Of a DNA stretch of 5,092 nucleotides, positions 1-5,092 are shown in pieces (the first letter of the stretch is position 1; each line of letters opens with the position of its first letter). Source of the stretch: Methanosarcinales archaeon (GTDB taxonomy: Archaea; Halobacteriota; Methanosarcinia; Methanosarcinales; Methanogasteraceae). Location of the stretch: the NCBI GenBank assembly GCA_030606635.1, contig JAUWGA010000133.1, positions 1 through 5,092 on the forward strand, in the 5' to 3' direction. The notes under the pieces are model-generated. The model saw only the letters and a list, made by a program, of their open reading frames with translations. It was not told the DNA's origin and ran no database searches. Made by a program: the position numbers and the translations under genes.

Positions 1-911
1 AAGGATGCTGCGTTCCTTCGCAGTTGTGCTGCATTCTCCTCGAACGTAACGATCAGCCCGGGCTCTCCCTTGCGTGCGCCCTCGAGGATGAATTGCATGC
101 CTGTCGTCGTTTTGCCTGTGCCGCTCGGACCTGTAAGAAGCGTGGTCGTCCCGTGAATCAATCCGCCGTTTAGCAACTGGTCGAGTCCTGGGATGCCTGT
201 GCTCATGCGTCTGCGTGTCGCGGTCGCATCATTTGTCATCGGCGGATCAGGATATGTGACGATGCCGTCGCTCGTGATCCGGTATACCTTTTTTCCGCTC
301 GTATACTCCTGCCCCCGCATCTTTAAGACATCGAGATACCTCACACGACACCCCTTTCTCAGTTCATTGGACAGGTAAATGATCGCATCCGCAACATAAC
401 TGATCGGACTTTCCGATATGCCCCTCTCGGTAAACTCACCAGTGACCAACACAAGGGAATTCCATCCTTTCATTCCGACGAACAGGTCGAAATAAAACTG
501 TCTGCGTTCGCTATCGCTTAAAGGCAGATCCATCGTCGTGATCGGGTCGATAGCGATCCGGTCAGGGTGTATCGCCTCCACATTCTCATCGATGATGTCT
601 ATCAGGTCATACGTCTCATTCTTCATGATCTCATGACTCAGATCGAAGTAGATGAGATTCTCGTCCTCATAGAGCGACTGGTCATAGAAACTGAAGTTTG
701 CCATGTATCCGCTGAGCATCGCAATCGGCTCGGATATGGCTGAAAAATAAAGACACGTCTCGCCATTCTTTGCCGCTGCAAAGAGGGACTGGATCGCAAA
801 TGTCGTCTTGCCAGTACCAGCCGTACCAGCGATCAACACTGTGGATGGACGCGTAAACCCTTTGTCAAGTATCTGATCCATCCCGGGTATGCCAGTTGGA
901 ACCTGTTTCAT
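1..911 (-). CDS. KaiC-like two-domain RecA-superfamily ATPase, 3' end outside the window
   Basis: This reading frame is open from an ATG at 911 to the window edge (303 codons visible), so the C-terminal part is missing. The first RecA-like domain (about residues 1-225) has a Walker A motif GTAGTGKT at 29-36 and a Walker B-like RIAID at 118-122. A second domain begins near residue 236 with STGIPGLDQLLNGG and a Walker A motif GPSGTGKT at 261-268. This tandem layout is typical of KaiC proteins, which are ATPases, some with autokinase activity; archaeal members are thought to act in signalling or motility control, not necessarily a clock. Domain 2 keeps the paired Glu of the family (TFEEN, 289-293), while domain 1 has SAISEP (57-62) at that place, with a single Glu. 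The start is supported by GGTGAT four bases upstream. It lies downstream of, and in the same direction as, a two-component operon. The family is certain; the specific role is unknown. Confidence 0.93.
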   Translation of the reverse strand, partial: MKQVPTGIPGMDQILDKGFTRPSTVLIAGTAGTGKTTFAIQSLFAAAKNGETCLYFSAISEPIAMLSGYMANFSFYDQSLYEDENLIYFDLSHEIMKNETYDLIDIIDENVEAIHPDRIAIDPITTMDLPLSDSERRQFYFDLFVGMKGWNSLVLVTGEFTERGISESPISYVADAIIYLSNELRKGCRVRYLDVLKMRGQEYTSGKKVYRITSDGIVTYPDPPMTNDATATRRRMSTGIPGLDQLLNGGLIHGTTTLLTGPSGTGKTTTGMQFILEGARKGEPGLIVTFEENAAQLRRNAAS

Positions 912-1159
912 AAAATCACCTATCCTCGAGGGGCATGATATTACACTGACATCCGCAACACCCTACTTATTCCTAACCACCAGAAAAATTTCTCCCGGAG
1001 CAAAATTTTTCGCGGTCAGGAAAAACCCCCCGTGCCGGCAACCGACCAGTCACGCTTACAGATTACTATTCTTACCCCGTAGTATATGAACATTTTGGAG
1101 ACGGTCGCGAACTTGCCGGATTATATGGCACCCGAATCAGTCCGGACTATATCAATCTG
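912..1159. other. Non-coding spacer between the receiver remnant and the kaiC-like gene
   Basis: I see no credible gene in these 248 bases on either strand. Besides the palindrome, the spacer holds a minus-strand G6T5 run (1031-1021), which could act as an archaeal T-tract terminator for the upstream operon. It also holds AT-rich stretches such as TTCATATACTA (about 1079-1089), which could contain a promoter for the kaiC-like gene. No TATA element is clear enough to assign. The length of the spacer suggests that the kaiC-like gene has its own promoter rather than belonging to the kinase operon. Confidence 0.45.
983..1011. repeat. Near-perfect 29-bp palindrome upstream of the kaiC-like gene
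   Basis: On the plus strand GAAAAATTT (983-991) is mirrored by AAATTTTTC (1003-1011), and inside these CTCC (992-995) is mirrored by GGAG (997-1000). Only a 2-base insertion (1001-1002) and a single central base break the symmetry. It lies 72 bases upstream of the kaiC-like start codon and about 155 bases after the end of the receiver remnant. The loop is too small for an ideal RNA hairpin, so a dimeric regulator site is one reading. The other is a 3'-end signal for the signalling operon, because T-rich runs follow on the minus strand. The sequence does not decide between them. Confidence 0.55.
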
Positions 1160-1427
1160 TCAGCACTCTGCTACAATCTCTTCGATCACCGCCAGCAGAT
1201 CAGACATAGCGAATGATCTTGACAGAAAAGAACATGCGCCTGAGTTTAGTGTAGTATTCCTGACAGCGATGTCAGCGCTTGCAAATATTATTTTTACATT
1301 TGTATTAACTTTTAATATCTCTTTTGTGGTCTCAACCCCGTCCTTGTTCGGTCCACTCATCCCGGGGATTTCGCCGCAAGAGTTCATGAAGCATCGGTTC
1401 ATCATCCACGATGAATACCGTTGTCAT
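1160..1427 (-). pseudogene. Stand-alone response regulator receiver, internally deleted and frameshifted
   Basis: The gene starts at ATG 1427, two bases after the stop of the kinase gene (TGACCATG), with a typical receiver N-terminus, MTTVFIVDDEPMLHELLRR, including the acidic pair. This frame then runs into a stop at 1332. The receiver C-terminal half continues in another frame down to 1160: NKDGVETTKEIL, VKIIFASAD, GACSFLSRSF, then a final helix. Compared with ordinary receivers of about 120 residues, roughly 30 residues in the middle are missing, including beta-3 with the phospho-acceptor Asp. The usual Lys-Pro of beta-5 is Arg-Ser (SRSF). The ATG at 1405 opens the second frame for 81 codons, but its first 15 or so residues do not look like a receiver. 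Loss of Asp and Lys argues against a working phospho-receiver, so I call it a pseudogene. Sequencing error alone would not explain the missing segment. Confidence 0.82.
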
Positions 1428-1429
1428 GG

Positions 1430-2902
1430 TCAGTCCCCCTTTGGGAGCAGCACAATAAAGTTGCTCCCCTGAGCCCGGTCACCCTTAACCCGATCCTCGA
1501 CCCAGACCTTCCCGCCGTAACTCTCAATGATATGCTTAACGATAGTGAGCCCAAGTCCCGACCCTTGCGCACTCTCGCCAGCCCGCTCCAGGCGGTTGAA
1601 TATGATCTTCTTGTAGCTCTCCCTGATACCGCGCCCCCGGTCCTTGAACTCGAGTCTCCAGTCATCACCTGCTGGACTGATATCAACATCGATTTCGACG
1701 ATATCGTGTCCATCGAACTTGGCAGCATTATTGAGGAGATTCGAGAAGACGTTAAAGAGCAGAGCGTTACCGCGGATGAAATATCTGCCTTTGGTTATGT
1801 TTGAGTTGATCCTGATATCCCTGGACTGTGACTTTACGGTTTCGACGGCGCTTACAAACGCCGGATAGATATCGATCCCCCCAATTTCGAGTTCACCTGA
1901 CCGAACCATTGAGAGCGTTTTCATGTTGGATATGATCTCCGCGCTCTTCCTGACATGATCGAGAGCGGTTTCTGCATATTTTCTGGATTTTGAAGGAAGG
2001 TCTGGCATTTTGAGCAGCAGTTCAAGATAACCTCTCGTGACCTGGTTGATGTTGTTTATATCGTGGCTCATGAGGTCGATATAAAATTCTGCACGATGAT
2101 ATTCCTCCTCGATGCGATTCTCTGCAACTTTTCGCTCGGTGATCTCTATGATCAAACCATCCCAAAGTACATCTCCGTTTGCCTGCCGCGCTGGGCAGGA
2201 AACGCACCGGAACCACCTCTCTTCTCCGGATACGACACCTCGACCCTCCCATTCCCATGGCGAGAGCGACTTAGCCGAGTCGGCAACCGAGCGATAAAAT
2301 CTATGCCGGTCATCGGGGTGAATAAGGTCCAGAAGAACATTGGCATCTTGCACGAGTTCCTTGTACCCTATGCCAAACAATTCGCGGCAACTTTCACTGA
2401 CGAAAGGAAGCGCCATGGATCCGTCCGGATGCAGTACAAACTGATAAACCATACCCGGAACGTTGGCTACCATTCTATGATATCGTTCCTCGCTCTCTTC
2501 TAACTTTCTCGCCATTTGGATTTTGTACAGAGCCATCTCGATGGATGCAAAGAGTTGCCGGTCCTGAAACGGCTTAATAATATAAGCATACGGCTCGACG
2601 CTCTTGGCTCTATCTATCAACTCAAGATTGGAATATGCGGTCAAAAATATAATCGGAATATCTATCTTCTCTTTTATCTCGTGAGATGCGTCTATGCCAT
2701 TTTTCTCTCCTAAGAGGACGATATCCATCAATATCAGATCGGGTTTGAGTTCAATTGCAGCATTTACAGCATCATCTGCACTGGCAGCGCGCCCAACCAC
2801 CTCGTAACCACAATCGGTGATCACTTTCTCCAGATTTTCAGCCACAACCGCTTCGTCTTCAACGATCAGTATCCTTGCTTTATTCAGGTAAAACTCCCCC
2901 AT
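1430..2902 (-). CDS. Hybrid sensor histidine kinase: receiver - PAS - histidine kinase
   Basis: This 490-residue cytoplasmic protein has no membrane segment. Residues 8-125 form a receiver domain: acidic residues E15/D16, phospho-acceptor D60 in LILMDI, T88 in FLTAY, and K110-P111. Residues about 135-260 form a PAS domain (FVSESCRELFGIG, IHPDDRHRF, and the closing EITERK). The kinase core follows: H-box SHDINN with H280, N-box NLLNNAAKF with N391/N392, G1 box DRGRGI (421-426), F-box IFNRLER and G2 box GSGLGL (447-452). All key residues are present, so it should autophosphorylate. An N-terminal receiver before a PAS kinase means it probably takes phosphate from an upstream kinase as well as sensing through PAS. 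The start at 2902 has no Shine-Dalgarno in front and overlaps the stop of the preceding kinase remnant (TGATG), which suggests translational coupling. The next gene, a receiver, begins 2 bases after its stop. The ligand and target are unknown. Confidence 0.95.
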   Translation of the reverse strand: MGEFYLNKARILIVEDEAVVAENLEKVITDCGYEVVGRAASADDAVNAAIELKPDLILMDIVLLGEKNGIDASHEIKEKIDIPIIFLTAYSNLELIDRAKSVEPYAYIIKPFQDRQLFASIEMALYKIQMARKLEESEERYHRMVANVPGMVYQFVLHPDGSMALPFVSESCRELFGIGYKELVQDANVLLDLIHPDDRHRFYRSVADSAKSLSPWEWEGRGVVSGEERWFRCVSCPARQANGDVLWDGLIIEITERKVAENRIEEEYHRAEFYIDLMSHDINNINQVTRGYLELLLKMPDLPSKSRKYAETALDHVRKSAEIISNMKTLSMVRSGELEIGGIDIYPAFVSAVETVKSQSRDIRINSNITKGRYFIRGNALLFNVFSNLLNNAAKFDGHDIVEIDVDISPAGDDWRLEFKDRGRGIRESYKKIIFNRLERAGESAQGSGLGLTIVKHIIESYGGKVWVEDRVKGDRAQGSNFIVLLPKGD

Positions 2903-3242
2903 CAGTACTTTGTATCGAATTCCATATTAAAGGTTGCCCATTCTTTGCTGATGACCCCCATGCTTCCAAGCAACTGATCCTCCGTGGGAATCTTCACGAG
3001 ACGCAGACCAAGCGTCCCGGTTGCATTGATATCGAATCCCTGATGCAGTCCCGTGCCGTCACCGCTCACTATCAGATTGATCTTACCATTCTTCTGATGC
3101 GGTTAGACTGACCTCGATCGCCCCTTCCTTCCTGCCAACAAAAGCATGTTTCAGCGCGTTTGAGATCAGTTCATTCAGGATCAACCCAAACAGGCACCGC
3201 GGTCGATATTGGAAACGGATAATCGGTCAGAAACGTGAGATA
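2902..3242 (-). pseudogene. Remnant of a HisKA_2/HATPase-type histidine kinase, split over three frames
   Basis: No intact gene lies between ribC and the hybrid kinase, but kinase-like peptides occur in order on the minus strand. About 3242-3187 reads YLTFLTDYPFPISTAVP, resembling the stretch before the ATPase domain (normally ending in IDTAVPCG). In a second frame, 3184-3085 reads LILNELISNALKHAF, a perfect N-box for this family, and ends in TAA. In a third frame, 3090-2902 reads NGKINLIVSGDGTGL, then TLGLRLVK and EDQLLGS, and ends in TGA at 2904-2902. The usual order in intact proteins is N-box, G1, G2, EDQLGGS, so this is one ATPase domain broken by at least two frameshifts. The G1 Asp (normally SDNG) is changed to SGDG. 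The sensor and phospho-acceptor His regions are missing upstream. The remnant stop overlaps the hybrid kinase start, so it was once the first gene of that operon. The 5' boundary is approximate. Confidence 0.8.
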
Positions 3243-3353
3243 CAGATGAACGAATCACTTATGTGCACGATGACGGTTGGATAACGATGTTAGGGGGATA
3301 AGCGCACAGGCGGATCTCTATCGGGTGCTTAACCAAAACACGCATGTACCGGA
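3243..3353. other. Short stretch between ribC and the kinase remnant, no gene seen
   Basis: These 111 bases follow the ribC stop codon. No frame gives a recognisable domain, and stop codons interrupt the minus-strand frames. It may be the eroded 5' part of the kinase remnant, but I could not match any peptide to the expected dimerisation or His-box region. I see no T-rich terminator on the minus strand. Confidence 0.4.
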
Positions 3354-3848
<495 letters not shown>

Positions 3849-3850
3849 CT

Positions 3851-3864
3851 ATGTATACAAATTT
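3851..3864 (-). promoter_or_regulatory. Possible TATA element of the ribC promoter
   Basis: On the minus strand AAATTTGTATACAT lies with its centre about 38 bases before the ribC ATG. An archaeal start site about 25 bases downstream of the TATA box would leave a leader of roughly 10 bases, which fits the weak ribosome site of ribC. It resembles but does not match the archaeal consensus, and no clear BRE is seen. The rest of the spacer (3819-3989) shows no gene and no flavin riboswitch-like structure. Confidence 0.35.
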
Positions 3865-3989
3865 GGATTGCTGGCATAAAAACATATCCGGTAACTATGG
3901 GCTGCCAACCTGTTCTGGTGCTTTGGTTCTGACTTGTGTGTTTTCAGATATTCGGAACTTGAATGTCATCCGCGGGCGTTTGATCGGCA

Positions 3990-4217
3990 TCATAACAACT
4001 TGCTAAACTCCTCAACAGTTATTTCAGCATCTCTTACCAGCTTCCTTAATAGTCCTTTACCAAGCACATCATGTTTAGGAATCGTTAGTGGTTTCTTACT
4101 TCTGTCAGACTCGTGCAACATACGAATATGACTTCCTTTTTGCCTTACTATCACATAACCAAGCTTTTCAAAGCATTTAACTGCCTTTTCTCCAGAAATA
4201 ATAGGCAGTTTGCTCAT
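3990..4217 (-). CDS. hicA: HicA-family mRNA interferase toxin
   Basis: HicA toxins are small dsRBD-fold ribonucleases that cut mRNA, with a catalytic His in a GSH motif. This 75-residue protein shows the whole pattern: an N-terminal ISGEKAVKCFEKLGYVIVRQ, then KGSHIRM with the catalytic His at residue 30, then LTIPKHDVLGKGLLRKLVRD, matching the family HP-x-H-x-ELxxGTLRSILRQ-like segment, and a final helix. The length is normal for the family. Its ATG overlaps the hicB stop codon (ATGA), so toxin translation should depend on antitoxin translation. The antitoxin-first order is the reverse of E. coli hicAB. The gene is AT-rich compared with ribC downstream and the cbiG fragment upstream. All family residues look intact, so the toxin is probably active. 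Confidence 0.92.
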   Translation of the reverse strand: MSKLPIISGEKAVKCFEKLGYVIVRQKGSHIRMLHESDRSKKPLTIPKHDVLGKGLLRKLVRDAEITVEEFSKLL

Positions 4218-4453
4218 ATCTCTGCTGACACAACGTGGTAACTGAACTCCTGGATTGCATCAAGATGTTTCACAATTTCTTCCTTCTGCTCCTCAAGACA
4301 CAGTTCAATCACTTCGTGTATGTTTTTTAACGCTTCGTCTATTGTTTTTCCCTGAGTATAACACCCTCTGAGAATGGGGCATTCTACCACAAAAAAACCA
4401 TCCTCGTCCTTCTCTACAAGAACAGGGAGATGAACTTTTTTAGTCCCTATCAT
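4214..4453 (-). CDS. hicB: HicB-family antitoxin
   Basis: HicB neutralises HicA by binding it. This 79-residue protein has the partial RNase H-like HicB fold: VLVEKDEDGFFVVECPILRG, then CYTQGKTIDEALKNIHEVIELCLEE, the typical strand-strand-helix pattern with the G-x-T-x-x-EA-x-x-NI signature. It ends shortly after, without a recognisable helix-turn-helix or ribbon-helix-helix domain, unlike many bacterial HicB proteins, so it may not bind its own promoter directly. The start at 4453 is supported by GGTGAT five bases upstream, the same Shine-Dalgarno form as the kaiC-like gene. It is the first gene of a two-gene unit with hicA. Low GC (24 of 60 in bases 4261-4320) sets it apart from its neighbours. 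Confidence 0.92.
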   Translation of the reverse strand: MIGTKKVHLPVLVEKDEDGFFVVECPILRGCYTQGKTIDEALKNIHEVIELCLEEQKEEIVKHLDAIQEFSYHVVSAEI

Positions 4454-4493
4454 TTTCGATCACCGTTTTCAATGTTTCTTTTCTTTCTTAACA

Positions 4494-4556
4494 CCCACGG
4501 GATTGTTAGTCACCAACCAAGTATCAGAACTTGCCTTACATAAACCCTCCCGTGGG
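4494..4556. repeat. Spaced 9-bp inverted repeat upstream of hicB
   Basis: CCCACGGGA at 4494-4502 and its exact reverse complement TCCCGTGGG at 4548-4556 are separated by 45 bases. The GC-rich arms stand out in an otherwise AT-rich leader and flank the only TATA-like sequence in the spacer. They could form an RNA stem in the hicB leader if transcription starts upstream, or be two half sites for a repressor. A chance occurrence of a 9-bp inverted repeat in this region cannot be excluded. Confidence 0.45.
4535..4545 (-). promoter_or_regulatory. Possible TATA element for hicB-hicA
   Basis: GTTTATGTAAG on the minus strand lies about 82-92 bases before the hicB ATG, preceded by a purine-rich GGGAGG. 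A start site 25 bases further on would give a leader of about 60 bases. It lies between the two arms of an inverted repeat, where a regulator could affect it. The match to the archaeal TATA consensus is weak. Confidence 0.25.
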
Positions 4557-4607
4557 CAAGAGGGCTGCCAACCCCCGGTGGCGCGATGGCCCCACGCCGT
4601 GGACGAT

Positions 4608-4970
4608 TCACCGTGCAATTGCGATTGTGACCCTGCCGTACCTTCTTTTCTCAAGCACCAGCTCTTTTTCGTCAGAGAGTGCAAGTGCAGACGGCTCTGC
4701 CACGCCAACGAGATTGAACCTCTTCGCCTCAGACGGAGAGGGCGGCTCATAAGCGTTGATCGTCTCATCGTCAAGGAACACGATCTCGCGCCCGAGCGAC
4801 CTTGCCGCCTCCTTGATGCCCGCCTCATTCTCTTTGAGCCGCGAGGATGCAAATATCCGCACATCGTCGATTTCGATCCCCGCATCACGGAGCGCAGATT
4901 CGATGGCAGCAGAGACCTCATCGCTGGTAACGCCGCGTCTTGATCCGATTCCGATGATCATGCCCCTCAT
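4608..4970 (-). CDS. Stand-alone CbiG C-terminal domain protein (cobalamin biosynthesis)
   Basis: Full-length CbiG (cobalt-precorrin-5A hydrolase) opens the delta-lactone ring on the anaerobic cobalamin route and has N-terminal, middle and C-terminal domains, usually over 300 residues in total. This protein is 120 residues and corresponds to the C-terminal domain only: MIIGIGSRRGVTSDEV at the N-terminus, INAYEPPSPSEAKRF, VGVAEPSALAL, and the closing RRYGRVTIAIAR. It has a proper start and stop, so it is a separate gene and not a visible break. Three in-frame starts exist: GTG 4979, ATG 4970 and ATG 4961. I prefer ATG 4970, with GAGTGAG 4 bases upstream, but GTG 4979 overlaps the stop of the permease gene (GTGA) and would fit translational coupling. 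No other cobalamin gene is in view. It may work with separately encoded CbiG domains or have its own role. Confidence 0.9.
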   Translation of the reverse strand: MRGMIIGIGSRRGVTSDEVSAAIESALRDAGIEIDDVRIFASSRLKENEAGIKEAARSLGREIVFLDDETINAYEPPSPSEAKRFNLVGVAEPSALALSDEKELVLEKRRYGRVTIAIAR

Positions 4971-4975
4971 AAGAC

Positions 4976-5092
4976 TCACTCGTGCCGGAGCGCATCCACC
5001 GGATTCATCTGCGATGCGGATCTGGACGGCAGGAATCCGGCGAGAACCCCGATCGAGAAGGAGAAGAAGAGCGCGAACGCGGTAAGCTCCCA
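4976..5092 (-). CDS. ABC transporter permease, FtsX/MacB-like, C-terminal end only
   Basis: The frame is open from the window edge and ends with TGA at 4978-4976. The visible 38 residues contain a hydrophobic helix (FALFFSFSIGVLAGFLPS), then the characteristic cytoplasmic tail RSASQMNPVDALRHE. FtsX-like and MacB-like permeases end in this way: a last membrane helix followed by an arrangement like PARRASRLNPIEALRYE. Such proteins pair with an ATPase and act in macrolide or lipoprotein export or in other mechanotransmission. The 5' part and the ATPase gene would lie to the right of the window. The stop overlaps the possible GTG start of the CbiG-domain gene, so the two are probably co-transcribed. 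The substrate cannot be judged from this fragment. Confidence 0.85.
   Translation of the reverse strand, partial: WELTAFALFFSFSIGVLAGFLPSRSASQMNPVDALRHE

Noticed and set aside
1332..1405. Programmed frameshift in the receiver gene
   Set aside because: Joining the frames would still lack the phospho-acceptor Asp and about 30 core residues, so deletion and decay explain it better.
1086..1472. Plus-strand open frame of 128 codons
   Set aside because: It lies antisense to the receiver remnant and the end of the kinase gene, has no recognisable domain, and the minus strand clearly carries receiver motifs.
2063..2503. Plus-strand open frame of 146 codons
   Set aside because: It is fully inside the PAS-kinase gene on the other strand and shows no family features.
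4469..4921. Minus-strand open frame of 150 codons overlapping the CbiG-domain gene
   Set aside because: Its product is rich in Arg and Ser with no domain, as expected for an out-of-frame reading of a GC-rich gene.
4503..4943. Plus-strand open frame of 146 codons
   Set aside because: It is antisense to the CbiG-domain gene, which matches its family over its whole length.

Overview
The window reads as a fragment of a euryarchaeal genome, most likely from the Methanomicrobia and relatives (methanogens or ANME-type archaea). Three things support this. The riboflavin synthase is of the archaeal RibC type. A two-domain KaiC-like ATPase sits beside methanogen-style PAS/receiver histidine kinases. 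The spacers carry TATA-like sequences rather than -35/-10 boxes. This placement rests on recognised family features, not on a search. Every supported gene is on the minus strand, so the window is read from right to left.

Right end (5092 to 4608): the last 38 codons of an FtsX/MacB-like ABC transporter permease overlap, through a GTGA junction, the start of a small gene that encodes only the C-terminal domain of CbiG (cobalamin biosynthesis). A 154-base spacer follows (4454-4607) with a widely spaced 9-bp inverted repeat and a weak TATA-like element. Next comes an AT-rich hicB-hicA toxin-antitoxin pair (4453 to 3990) joined by an ATGA overlap. Its low GC against its neighbours suggests it was acquired.

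Middle (3818 to 3354): a complete archaeal riboflavin synthase gene, ribC, with a plausible TATA element just upstream.

Left half (about 3242 to 1160): a decayed two-component signalling operon. The first member is a kinase remnant whose ATPase domain is split over three reading frames. Its stop codon overlaps (TGATG) the start of an intact 490-residue receiver-PAS-histidine kinase. That gene is followed after 2 bases by a stand-alone receiver gene that has lost its central third, including the phospho-acceptor Asp, and changed frame. Only the middle protein appears functional.

Left end (911 to 1): after a 248-base spacer with a near-perfect 29-bp palindrome, a two-domain KaiC/RadA-like ATPase gene starts and runs off the window. 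KaiC-like ATPases are often found near signalling kinases in archaea, so it may be a partner or output of this locus, but the sequence does not prove that. I saw no RNA genes, CRISPR arrays or insertion sequences. I did not find a clearly undescribed system. The strongest unusual signals are the selective decay of the signalling operon around one intact kinase, the stand-alone CbiG C-domain coupled to a permease gene, and the palindrome upstream of kaiC.
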